DNA of 64,000 bases from Telluribacter humicola (GTDB taxonomy: Bacteria; Bacteroidota; Bacteroidia; Cytophagales; Spirosomataceae): the NCBI RefSeq assembly GCF_017355935.1, contig NZ_JAFIQT010000012.1, positions 18,432-82,431 of the forward strand, read 5' to 3'. The position numbers and the translations under genes are program-made. The notes beneath the pieces are model-generated. The model did not search any database, was not told the DNA's origin, and saw only the letters and a list, made by a program, of their open reading frames with translations. This document shows positions 25,659 to 33,845 of this stretch, one piece after another. Positions within the stretch are counted from its first letter, which is position 1; every line of letters begins with the position of its first letter.

Positions 25659-28600
25659 TAGTATCGGGCTTTAGCTAATTGCACAATTTTTCCAATCAAC
25701 TCATCGGCTTGGTCGAATGTGAGGTGAGCCGACAGCTCATCGTCCAGTTGCCAAACCCAGTCATCAAGGGCAAAACGAAGTTGGTTGACAATTTCCGACC
25801 GGTTCACCCAATCGACCACTACGCATTCATCCTGCACTAAATTGGATAGCAACACCTCTTCGGCACGCACTGACCATTCTCCCGCTGCTTCGGCATCTAG
25901 AACCGAAGTGGCCCCATTTTCCCCCTTGTTTCCTAAACTATCCCGCAGTATTCCGTAGATAGCAGTAGCGGTAGGACGGTTGCGCACAGTCGGAGGCAGG
26001 TTGTCAACGGGACGGTTGATCACTTGATCGCGGATGGAAATCATGGACTTCAATAGCTCGGTTTCGCTGATGCGCTCCTCCCGGTATAGCATTAAGGTCT
26101 CACGAATCATTTCAGAGAAACGGCGGTAGAAGGCCGGGTCTTCCCCCATCCGCTCGGTGAGCGTACGATCGGTGCGGGCGGCGATGGCATGCGCCCGCGA
26201 AGCCGTCCCCTCGATACGGGCAACTTCTTCCTCGAACCGTTCACGGTCGAATATGTTAACCTGTTCGGTCAGTTGTACAATCTCGTCGGACACGACGTGC
26301 GTATCGATGAGCTTCTGTATTTGGGGTTCGTACTGACCGTAATCAATTTCCAGGGCGTAGATATTGATTACTGCTCGCCGTAGGTTCTGAAAGAAAATAA
26401 GATCGTCCCGGTAGCGAAGTTGCTTGGGCTCTGGGATAGTTGTTACAAATTCGTGGTTGGAGAAAGCCATTTTTAACAGGCGACTAAATGCCGACAGCCG
26501 CTCGAAGAAGATTTCCCGCACAGCCTCATCAGCCAAGATGTTCTGGTAGGCAGGCAAGTCGTGTCGGTTAGTGACTCTCTTAAACACATCCCAGACTTCC
26601 GAATGAACCTGGGGCAAGCGGGCCAGTTCCCTACGCATATCTGATACCGTGCCTTCCAGGTCAGCTGTCTCGAAGTCCTCGAAGTGGTCGGCGTAAATTT
26701 CCAGCACCCTGGCGAGTTCGGCGATAACGCCATCGTAGTCGATGATGTAGCCGAAGTCCTTGCCGGGTGCTTTTCGGTTTACCCTGGTAATAGCCTGGAA
26801 AAGCGTGTGTTCATGCAGCTTGGCGCAGAGGTACAGCACCACGTTAATCGGGTTATCGAATCCCGTCAGCAGCTTGTTGACCACGATGATGACATCGGGG
26901 GCAGTGTCGCTCTGCTTGAACAACTGGCGCAGGGTTTCGTCGTATTGTTTGGGACTGCCGAAGCGATCCATCATATGGTTCCAGAACGTCTGTACTTCAC
27001 TGCTGGTCTGGCCGTAGGCGTCTTCGTTCCCCTCCCGGTCGTCGGGTGGCGAAATTAGCACCTCAGTGGTAATCAGTCCGATTTCATCCATAAAACGCTT
27101 GAAGCGTACCGCCGCCTTTTTGCCGGGTGCCACCAATTGGCCCTTGAATCCGGTACCTTTCCAGGTGTTGGCAAAATGGGTGCTGATGTCCCAGGCCTTG
27201 GCGTAGATGATTTGCTCACCCTGGGTCAGCGTGTCCCGGCGGCTGAACTTCTTTTTCAAGTCAGCGCGCTGGTAGTCGTTCAGCGGTTCGGCGATGCGGT
27301 TGAAATAGTTGTCGATGGGCCGCTCGTTGACCTCGAACAACGGGGCGCGCCCCTCGAAGAGCAGCGGCACCACCGCACCGTCCTCCACGGCGTCTCTCAC
27401 GGTGTAGGTGTCGATAATGCCGCCGAACCTATTGGCGGTGTTCTTCTCACGGCGCATCAGGGGCGTACCCGTGAAGCCGATGAAACAGGCCGTAGGGAAC
27501 ACCTGCTGCATCTTGACGTTGAGGGTACCGTACTGGGTGCGGTGGGCCTCGTCGATCAGCACGAAAACGTTTGGGCGGGTGATAGGGTGCTGCAACCCTT
27601 TGATGGCCGCGTCGAACTTGTGGACCAGTGTGGCCAGCACGGCGTCGCTATCATCTTCCAGGTACTCGACCAGCCGTCGCCCCGTGGTAGCCTGCACTAC
27701 TTCGCGCCCGCAACGCTTAAAAGTCTGGTAAATCTGGTCGTCCAATTCGACGCGGTCGGTGACCAGGACGATCTTAGGGTTCAGGATCTTGTCGTCGGTG
27801 GCCAGCAACTGCGCCAGCATCACCATCGTGTACGACTTGCCGCTTCCCTGGGTGTGCCAGATTACACCACCCTGGCGTCGGCCTGTGATGTCGGGTTCGC
27901 GCCGGACCCGTTCCAGGGTACGCCTTACACCGAAGTATTGCTGGTAGCGGGCCACGATCTTTTCTCCGGCATCGAAAACGATGAAATTATAAAGAATATC
28001 CAGCAGCCGGGCGGGACGACAGAGGGCGTACAGAAGTTCATCCTGCGGGGTCACTGTCCAGGTGGCCGTACCACTTATTGGTTCCTGTTGATCGCGGCGG
28101 TCAGGGTTGGTACGCAATGCCTGTCCAAAGGTGCGGTCGTTGCGGCTCCTGTCCTTTACCGTTTGCAGCGGGAGGGCATTTTCGTCGTTCTCCCGTTCCC
28201 GCCAGAGCTGCCAGAACTCCTCTTTGGTTTGGTTGGTGGCGTAACGCCCCTCGCTGCCGCAGATGGCCATCAGTAGCTGGCTAAGGATGTATAAAGGCCG
28301 GATGCCGTCGTTCTGCTGATTGCGGAGGTGTTGGCTGATGGCCTGCGACAGGGGCTTATCCATATCGGGCCTTTTGCACTCGATCACTACCAGCGGAATG
28401 CCGTTGACATACAACACGATATCGGGACGGTAGGAATAGTCGCGGCCCGCTGATTGAGCGTGACCTGTACGCGACACCCTCAGTTCCTCTGTCACATGCA
28501 AGACGTTCCGTTCCGGGTTTTCCCAGTCGATATAGTGGAGCGAAAAACTCTTTTTATCTGGCCCGATCTGCTCTTCGAAGCTCTTACCGAGGGTAAGCAG

Positions 28601-28912
28601 GTCGAAGACGTAGCGGTTGGCTTCCAGGTACCCTTGTTGCACGGGGTAGTCGAGTAGGGCGTAGATGGCGTTGGTCAGGCTTACTTCCGAAAAGGTGTAT
28701 TCCTCGCCCTTCAGCGAAAAGCTATTCAACTTCCGCAGTTGGTCGCGCAGCACTGGTTCCAGTACCACCTGGCCCGAATGCCTGGTGACGGGGTCGTTCC
28801 CACGCAGCCGCGTGGCTTCCTCGGGGGACAGGTAGGTGTAGCCCATCGCCTGCAAAAGTAGCAGGGCGGGAACCTGGCTGGCGTCGTTTTCGCGGAAGGA
28901 TGGGTTGGTCAT
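25658..28912 (-). CDS. hsdR: Type I restriction enzyme, R subunit
   Basis: About 1084 residues. The N-terminal PD-(D/E)xK nuclease is visible as YRPDIVLYVNG...VVIECKRPD. The helicase motor follows: HTQGSGKSYTMV (Walker A), LIDEAHRTQYG (DEAH box), FIGFTGTPL, and the later ITRVNRKAPG. The C-terminal helical domain contacts HsdM. Full length for the family. ATG 28910-28912 (MTNPSFREN) was chosen; an upstream ATG at 28954 adds 14 unlikely residues. It is separated from hsdM/hsdS by the CBASS-like cassette. Confidence 0.93.
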   Translation of the reverse strand: MTNPSFRENDASQVPALLLLQAMGYTYLSPEEATRLRGNDPVTRHSGQVVLEPVLRDQLRKLNSFSLKGEEYTFSEVSLTNAIYALLDYPVQQGYLEANRYVFDLLTLGKSFEEQIGPDKKSFSLHYIDWENPERNVLHVTEELRVSRTGHAQSAGRDYSYRPDIVLYVNGIPLVVIECKRPDMDKPLSQAISQHLRNQQNDGIRPLYILSQLLMAICGSEGRYATNQTKEEFWQLWRERENDENALPLQTVKDRSRNDRTFGQALRTNPDRRDQQEPISGTATWTVTPQDELLYALCRPARLLDILYNFIVFDAGEKIVARYQQYFGVRRTLERVRREPDITGRRQGGVIWHTQGSGKSYTMVMLAQLLATDDKILNPKIVLVTDRVELDDQIYQTFKRCGREVVQATTGRRLVEYLEDDSDAVLATLVHKFDAAIKGLQHPITRPNVFVLIDEAHRTQYGTLNVKMQQVFPTACFIGFTGTPLMRREKNTANRFGGIIDTYTVRDAVEDGAVVPLLFEGRAPLFEVNERPIDNYFNRIAEPLNDYQRADLKKKFSRRDTLTQGEQIIYAKAWDISTHFANTWKGTGFKGQLVAPGKKAAVRFKRFMDEIGLITTEVLISPPDDREGNEDAYGQTSSEVQTFWNHMMDRFGSPKQYDETLRQLFKQSDTAPDVIIVVNKLLTGFDNPINVVLYLCAKLHEHTLFQAITRVNRKAPGKDFGYIIDYDGVIAELARVLEIYADHFEDFETADLEGTVSDMRRELARLPQVHSEVWDVFKRVTNRHDLPAYQNILADEAVREIFFERLSAFSRLLKMAFSNHEFVTTIPEPKQLRYRDDLIFFQNLRRAVINIYALEIDYGQYEPQIQKLIDTHVVSDEIVQLTEQVNIFDRERFEEEVARIEGTASRAHAIAARTDRTLTERMGEDPAFYRRFSEMIRETLMLYREERISETELLKSMISIRDQVINRPVDNLPPTVRNRPTATAIYGILRDSLGNKGENGATSVLDAEAAGEWSVRAEEVLLSNLVQDECVVVDWVNRSEIVNQLRFALDDWVWQLDDELSAHLTFDQADELIGKIVQLAKARY

Positions 28913-29007
28913 AGCGGTAATTTCTCTTGTCCTGGAATTATCAAAAATTCGCAAAAATGCATTCAGACATCAGGATAACTGTTTGATAAACAGATTTTTA
29001 AAAAAAA

Positions 29008-29041
29008 TGCTTGAAATATCAAGCAAAACATGTTACTTTTG
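29008..29041 (+). promoter_or_regulatory. Promoter of a candidate small RNA, with palindrome
   Basis: TTG at 29011, 20-nt spacer, then TACTTTTG (29034-29041), an exact TAnnTTTG box. TGCTTGA-AATA-TCAAGCA (29008-29025) is a perfect 7-bp inverted repeat over the -33 element and may be an operator. Confidence 0.6.
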
Positions 29042-29046
29042 CAAAG

Positions 29047-29143
29047 TCATCTCCCAAAGGGCGAAGGACTTGGTCAGTGGTTTATCCACGCAATCGCAAT
29101 ACCGAAAGTTGCGTACCGCACCCCGAGTGCGGTTTTATTTTTT
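29047..29143 (+). ncRNA. Candidate small non-coding RNA
   Basis: A ~97-nt transcript is predicted between a good Bacteroidota promoter and a strong terminator. Structure: a weak 5-bp hairpin AAGTC/GACTT (29044-29071, partly 5' of the predicted start), hairpin ACGCAA/TTGCGT (29088-29114), then directly the terminator ACCGCAC-CCCGA-GTGCGGT plus TTTTATTTTTT (29115-29143). It is divergent from hsdR and convergent with the 185-residue gene. No family was recognised. Short open frames inside look accidental. Confidence 0.5.
29115..29143 (+). terminator. Rho-independent terminator (plus strand)
   Basis: 7-bp GC-rich perfect stem (29115-29121 with 29127-29133), 5-nt loop, then TTTTATTTTTT. The T-tract lies on the plus strand, so it ends a plus-strand transcript although only minus-strand genes flank it. 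Confidence 0.8.
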
Positions 29144-29665
29144 AAGCCCATCCCGATACTGCTGATGGCGCTTCCGATGGAAGATCTTCTCATGCTTATC
29201 TACACAAAAAGCGGTCACCAAAAGCAGATCAGGGGCAATTGGCTTTAATATTACCAGGTAGTCGCGCCGCTCATACCAATAATACTGTTTGAGGGTGCCA
29301 TCCCCTTCAGTGTGTTCGTAATACCAAACCAGCGGATCTTCCGAATGCCTGAGTATAGTCTTGATCCAATGCAGTCGGCAGGCCCGAGGGAGATCGAATT
29401 CCCGGCGTTGCTTCATTTTACTCTCCCGCGTTATCAAATGCACAAAAGCATCGGGGTAGTTGAGATAGCCATACACCCTGGAACGGTTCAAATTGACTTT
29501 CACGCGCTTTCCTTTGAAATGAAAGGTGGTTTTTTCCCATTCCTGCTTAAAATAATCGTAAAGATCCTTTACGCATTCCTCCTCCGGAAGGTCCCAAACC
29601 CATTCCGCTTCTTCCAAGTCGTCCAGCTCGTCTGGCTCATCGTATAGTCTGCCCATATCAGTCAT
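29135..29665 (-). CDS. Hypothetical protein, last gene of the CBASS-like cassette
   Basis: About 176 residues from ATG 29663-29665, which overlaps the DUF3800 stop by 8 bp (an earlier ATG at 29692 would add 9). Acidic N-terminus (DEPDELDDLEEAEWVWDL), then a basic, aromatic-rich body: YPDAFVHLITRESKMKQRREF, ACRLHWIKTILRH, YWYERRDYLVILKPIAPD. No motif was recognised. The compact size, overlap and position suggest a partner of the DUF3800 protein. A small nuclease is conceivable but unsupported. Confidence 0.65.
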   Translation of the reverse strand: MTDMGRLYDEPDELDDLEEAEWVWDLPEEECVKDLYDYFKQEWEKTTFHFKGKRVKVNLNRSRVYGYLNYPDAFVHLITRESKMKQRREFDLPRACRLHWIKTILRHSEDPLVWYYEHTEGDGTLKQYYWYERRDYLVILKPIAPDLLLVTAFCVDKHEKIFHRKRHQQYRDGLKK

Positions 29666-30374
29666 TTGAACTTTGTTTGGGCTGATGGTCAAAAATATTG
29701 AATTTCTGCTCCCATGGTTCGGTACCTAAGTGCAGAAAATAGCCCGAAAGCCGCTCTATTTGTTGGATTAGGGCTACTTTGGCGGTATTAGCCCCCGGTT
29801 TCTCATGATTTCCAAGGGCTTTGTAAGCGATGGCTCCAATAAACAGATCCGTCAATTCGAGCAGCGGGCTATCGTGGGAGCGCAGGTGTTGGAAAGTCTC
29901 AAAAGGAGAGTTGCCTTGGTGGTGATTGTGAAAAACTTCCCGAATCTTACGCAACTTCTCCCGGCCCCTGGTATCCTTTACATCCAGAAAAACCCGGTAG
30001 CAACAATCCTGATCATGATTGGGACGTAGCAGGAAATAGACCAGCTTGTAATAGAAGTTATCGTGTGAACCGCCGTTGAATTGGTCGTGGTCCAGCTTGT
30101 CTTTGTATTTTACCAGAACACACCGAAACCAAAGAGGATTGGCAAAGAAATAGGCAATCAACTCAGCGTATAGCGCTTGCCTTGAGGCCGACACCTTCGA
30201 CCATTTAATCTCAGCGGGCGTGTGATGACGGAGTTTGATGGCTTCCAGATCTTCCCGAATTCGGTCGTACTGCTCCTCTTCGACTTTTATATAGCCGATC
30301 ACCATGACCGGAGAATGGTCGTTTTCCAGGTGGTGACTCTCGTCGCAATAGATTTGGTAGCGCTTGATGTTCAT
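29658..30374 (-). CDS. DUF3800 domain protein
   Basis: 238 residues. It begins with the family signature YQIYCDESHHLENDHSPVMV and continues with conserved acidic positions (AEIKWSKVS, VFLDVKDTRG, LRSHDSPLLELTDLFIGAIA). DUF3800 has an RNase H-like fold with acidic active-site residues and is frequent in phage-defence neighbourhoods, so a nuclease-type role is likely but unproven. It starts 3 bp after the second CD-NTase and overlaps the next gene. Confidence 0.85.
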   Translation of the reverse strand: MNIKRYQIYCDESHHLENDHSPVMVIGYIKVEEEQYDRIREDLEAIKLRHHTPAEIKWSKVSASRQALYAELIAYFFANPLWFRCVLVKYKDKLDHDQFNGGSHDNFYYKLVYFLLRPNHDQDCCYRVFLDVKDTRGREKLRKIREVFHNHHQGNSPFETFQHLRSHDSPLLELTDLFIGAIAYKALGNHEKPGANTAKVALIQQIERLSGYFLHLGTEPWEQKFNIFDHQPKQSSND

Positions 30375-30377
30375 GGT

Positions 30378-31256
30378 TTAATTTGACTTTTCAAAATAAC
30401 GTCCCAGGTAACTTCTCCAGATGGTGGAAGCCCGCTCTACACTTCGCATTTTCACAGCACTCTCTGCATCCGTAATAAAAAGCTTGATTTGTTGCATGAA
30501 GTACGCTCTATCAGACACCGAGAATTTATGCAACAATTCATCCTTTGGAAGAACAGGCATTTTGCATGACCACTCTCTAGACAGTTTCCTGCTAATCCCC
30601 TTTAAAATATGTAACAGTGCTTGGTCGTCTCTGAGCATGGGCCTGTAGAACGTTCCCGCCATTGTGGTCAGGGCTACACCCTGGGGAACTCTTCTGTCGT
30701 CTGCAATATGATGGCACCAAGCCTTTAAATATCGAACAAGTCGAACCAATTGCTCTTTATCGTTTCCCCCTTTCTCGTTGAACCAGTCTTCAAATTCCCT
30801 CGGATCGCTCTTCACCCATCCATTCTTGGTGGCTAAGAATGATTTACCCCTACCACGCGAACTTTCCAGATAATAGATGGGAAGGTCAATATGAAATTTG
30901 CCTGCGTAGGGGATTCTGATACATTTTTTCTTGTGTTCAGGCTGAGTCCGGCTTTGATGCCCATTAACGAAAATGGTATGCATGGCGGCCATTAGACTCC
31001 TTGGTAGTATATCTGGCTTGGGATAGAAATAAACCCCTATATCAATATCGCTCTCCTCCCCGTATTTGCGAATCAGAGTGCCTAGCTGCTTTGAACCTTG
31101 TACCTTGAAGCGCTTGAAAGGATACCTCTTCTCCGCGCATAGCTTCTTAATGTGCTGGCGAACGGATTTATTGGCACTTCCAAGTTTCTTCTTCACCGTT
31201 GGTGAAATGTTCAGTGCTTCGTTGAACTCCAAAAACAGCTTATGACAATCGGCCAT
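30378..31256 (-). CDS. CD-NTase (second, tail-less nucleotidyltransferase)
   Basis: 292 residues from ATG 31254-31256; this start (MADCHKLF) aligns with MANCHTLF of the first CD-NTase and overlaps the E2-like stop by 17 bp. Active-site motifs are intact: GSKQLGTL (~52), the metal pair in SDIDIGVYF (~70-72) and third Asp in FHIDLPIYY (~124). It is a DncV/cGAS-like enzyme expected to make a cyclic nucleotide signal. It ends at RYFEKSN without the ~40-residue C-terminal tail of the first enzyme. Confidence 0.85.
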   Translation of the reverse strand: MADCHKLFLEFNEALNISPTVKKKLGSANKSVRQHIKKLCAEKRYPFKRFKVQGSKQLGTLIRKYGEESDIDIGVYFYPKPDILPRSLMAAMHTIFVNGHQSRTQPEHKKKCIRIPYAGKFHIDLPIYYLESSRGRGKSFLATKNGWVKSDPREFEDWFNEKGGNDKEQLVRLVRYLKAWCHHIADDRRVPQGVALTTMAGTFYRPMLRDDQALLHILKGISRKLSREWSCKMPVLPKDELLHKFSVSDRAYFMQQIKLFITDAESAVKMRSVERASTIWRSYLGRYFEKSN

Positions 31257-31701
31257 CTGATTCTGATTTTTCCTGGTCTTCGTGGGAGGCACTTTTTCCA
31301 AGCCACACACCATATAACTTGTACAGTTCATAAAACACCAGCCATTCCGCAGTCCAGGGAAGCATCGTGTCCTTCATGTGAAAATGGTCTTTCCAGGGAG
31401 TCTCCTTTGGATAGTAAAGGCATAGATTTCCTTCTTTGTAAATATGAATCAGAGCCGAGGGGATAATTTCGGGCTCCTCAATATACATGGCAGGCTTACC
31501 CCAAACGGAATATTCAAGCCTAAGCCGATATATGGGAGAGTCATCGGTTGGCTTCATTTGGCCAAAGCATACCAACTTCGTGGTTCGTAAATTGACCTCA
31601 TTACACTTCATACAGGGAAACCGACTTTCTATCATACCCTTTTCCACGGTCAGCTTACGCCAGCCGGAGACCCTTATTCCCTTTAATGTTTTAGTTCCCA
31701 T
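31240..31701 (-). CDS. E2-like protein of short type II CBASS
   Basis: 153 residues. The segment LIHIYKEGNLCLYYP (Cys ~92) followed by TMLPWTAEWLVFYELYKLYGVWLGK matches the E2-only proteins of short type II CBASS, which use that Cys to process or conjugate the C-terminus of the CD-NTase. A Cys pair PCMKC near 30 may bind metal. It starts inside the end of the first CD-NTase gene (11-bp overlap) and runs into the second. No E1 or JAB protease gene is present. Confidence 0.75.
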   Translation of the reverse strand: MGTKTLKGIRVSGWRKLTVEKGMIESRFPCMKCNEVNLRTTKLVCFGQMKPTDDSPIYRLRLEYSVWGKPAMYIEEPEIIPSALIHIYKEGNLCLYYPKETPWKDHFHMKDTMLPWTAEWLVFYELYKLYGVWLGKSASHEDQEKSESDGRLS

Positions 31702-32713
31702 AAAATTTATGATCGAGATTCTTGGTTGAACCGATTGAGGAACTGGTAATTACACCCGTTTTGGATGTATATGCCGCACCCGATGTGATAAGGGCGGCTT
31801 TCTCCCACAGTGCTTTTTCCCGCGCTTCAACATCGGCATCTTCTCCTACGGGAAAGCGATTGCCTAAATGCTTTCGCCACAGTTTACTGGCTTTCAATTG
31901 ATTGGGTTCATCTAACGCTCTATTTGCATCGTCAATAAAGGAGTCCAGCTCAGCCAGGAATGCACTGCTCTGAATGTCGTTGAAGTCGGCCAGAAGATCG
32001 TCAAATGGCGTGACGGGCATCAGGCATTCAAAGCGCTGCAGGCGATCCCGAATGGCTCTCAACGTCTCATACATAGCCTTGTCGTTTCGAATATTCAGAA
32101 CACGGTGGCTTGTGCAAAGCACCGTCAACGCAACCCCCTTCGGCATTTTCAATGATTTACTCTTGTAATCTGCCCATGCTTTCAAGTACCTGATCAGGCT
32201 GACCACTTGCTGCTCACCTTTCTTTTCTTGCTGGTACCACTCCCAAAATTTCTTAGGATCACTTTTGTCCCAACCTACATTTTTTACGGCCAGGTAAGGC
32301 GACTCGTCGCCTAGGGAAGAGTCACGGTAATATACGGGCAGGTCGATATGGTAATCTCCCTTGTAGATCACCCGGATGCATTTGTCACGGTGTTTGGGCG
32401 GAGTGTCTGTGGCGTCTTTAACCGCATCCAGCACCCACTGCTGCATGGTCGTGGCATTTTCCGTAGGTTTAGGAAAGAAATAGACTCCATCATCCATGTC
32501 GCACGTGTCCTCTTCTGTCCTGATGACGGTTCGCATTTTGCTCGAACCCTGAATGTAAAACCTTGGCTTATATTCAGGATGGTGGGCCGCGAAGTGCTTT
32601 CTGATCAGTTTACGCCCCTCTTCACGGGAGGTCCGCATTCGGCCTTCCTTCGTTGAGGTGAGTTTCAGTTCATCATCGTTGAACGAGGTAAATAGTGTGT
32701 GGCAGTTGGCCAT
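31691..32713 (-). CDS. CD-NTase (first, with C-terminal tail)
   Basis: 340 residues. DncV/cGAS-like: GSSKMRTVI (~55), catalytic Asp pair in CDMDDGVYF (~73-75), third Asp in YHIDLPVYY (~124). Residues ~300-340 form a Ser/Thr-rich, probably flexible tail ending HKFYGN, the kind of tail an E2-like partner acts on. It lies 12 bp after the patatin gene. It is expected to sense infection and make a cyclic dinucleotide or oligonucleotide that turns on the phospholipase. Confidence 0.9.
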   Translation of the reverse strand: MANCHTLFTSFNDDELKLTSTKEGRMRTSREEGRKLIRKHFAAHHPEYKPRFYIQGSSKMRTVIRTEEDTCDMDDGVYFFPKPTENATTMQQWVLDAVKDATDTPPKHRDKCIRVIYKGDYHIDLPVYYRDSSLGDESPYLAVKNVGWDKSDPKKFWEWYQQEKKGEQQVVSLIRYLKAWADYKSKSLKMPKGVALTVLCTSHRVLNIRNDKAMYETLRAIRDRLQRFECLMPVTPFDDLLADFNDIQSSAFLAELDSFIDDANRALDEPNQLKASKLWRKHLGNRFPVGEDADVEAREKALWEKAALITSGAAYTSKTGVITSSSIGSTKNLDHKFYGN

Positions 32714-32725
32714 GATTATTGTTAT

Positions 32726-33829
32726 TTAGAGTGAAAATGAAGGTGTGTACGGAGCGCTTTTGCGCTCAAAATAAGAACTGACGATGCGAGAGCCTTCGCG
32801 GGTGTATAGTTCGCTACCCTGCTCATCTAATGCTTTTAGCTTTCTTTCGACTGTCGTGTCTAGCCCGACCCTGGTTTTTCCGTCGAAGCTTACCTGAAGC
32901 CTGTCGTATTGAAAATTATTTTGCTGAGCGTGACCCAAACCGCCACTCAGTATTTTCAAGGTATTGTTAACTATTTCGGAGTTACCCTGCATCATCATCT
33001 CGATCAGGGGCATTCCCGACAGCGGGTTTAGCCAGTACGATGCCGCACCCCACGCTCTTTTGATTTTCAAAGGGTAGTGAGCGTAAGGCTCTTTAAAATT
33101 CTCCGAACCCGTCCCTATCGAGAGGAGCTTTATCTGCGGAAGCTCTATCCCGATGCTTAGGGCTTCCGTCAGGCCAATCAACGCGGGATTGTTTGCGAAA
33201 ACGCCACCATCTACCAAATTGGTCATCGTAGAGTTCCGGCCCGTGATAACGTCAGAATAAGAAAAGGTTTGGGCAGAAAAATAGGTAGGAGCGGCGCTGG
33301 TCGCTAATGCTACGCTGTAAGCTGGTACCTGGTAATCGCGAGTCAATTCCGGGTGGTGCGATGTTTTAAAGACAACTGGTTTTCCCTGAGCGGCCGAATA
33401 AGCGGGAACAACTAATCGTGTTTTGGCGTGACCGAGTCGGGTGACGCCGTCGGAAGAGTAGGGAGCGAAAGCTTCTTCAAGCACTTCTACTAAACCTTTG
33501 TTTGAGTGCTTCGCGTGGGTAAGCATTCTTATCCCACGCATTAGGTTGAAAACGATGTTGGATTGTCCGAATATTCGCTGAGCATTCTTACGGTATAGGT
33601 CGAGAATGTCGCTCGCCGGCATTCCCAAGGCAAGTCCGATGGCGATAATTCCGCCTGTGGAAGTTCCACAAATGAGATCAAAGTAGTCACACATGCGGAC
33701 CTGCTCTCCTTTTTGCTTACCCACCTGAGATTCTAACTCACAGAGAAAGCGAGCGGGAATGATGCCCCGTATCCCGCCGCCATCTATGGACAGGATGCGA
33801 AATGGTTTTTGCTCGTTTTCTTCTGCCAT
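32726..33829 (-). CDS. Patatin-like phospholipase, CBASS effector (CapV-like)
   Basis: 367 residues from ATG 33827-33829 (MAEENEQKPF), which clears the hsdS stop; an upstream ATG at 33868 would overlap it. Patatin hallmarks: oxyanion loop GGGIRG (~17), nucleophile Ser in GTSTGG (~57-62) and catalytic DGG in LVDGGVFANNP (~208). In CBASS such enzymes are switched on by the cyclic nucleotide and degrade membrane phospholipids, killing the infected cell. It is first gene of the nested cassette. Confidence 0.9.
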   Translation of the reverse strand: MAEENEQKPFRILSIDGGGIRGIIPARFLCELESQVGKQKGEQVRMCDYFDLICGTSTGGIIAIGLALGMPASDILDLYRKNAQRIFGQSNIVFNLMRGIRMLTHAKHSNKGLVEVLEEAFAPYSSDGVTRLGHAKTRLVVPAYSAAQGKPVVFKTSHHPELTRDYQVPAYSVALATSAAPTYFSAQTFSYSDVITGRNSTMTNLVDGGVFANNPALIGLTEALSIGIELPQIKLLSIGTGSENFKEPYAHYPLKIKRAWGAASYWLNPLSGMPLIEMMMQGNSEIVNNTLKILSGGLGHAQQNNFQYDRLQVSFDGKTRVGLDTTVERKLKALDEQGSELYTREGSRIVSSYFERKSAPYTPSFSL

Positions 33830-33845
33830 ATACTCTTTGTTACTT

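Noticed and set aside
27137..28276. 379-codon open frame on the plus strand
   Set aside because: It lies wholly antisense to hsdR, and its translation has no family features; it follows from the GC-rich codon use of hsdR.
29030..29248. Coding frame within the candidate small RNA
   Set aside because: The frame runs through the terminator and into the antisense of the next gene, with no ribosome-binding site or family match.
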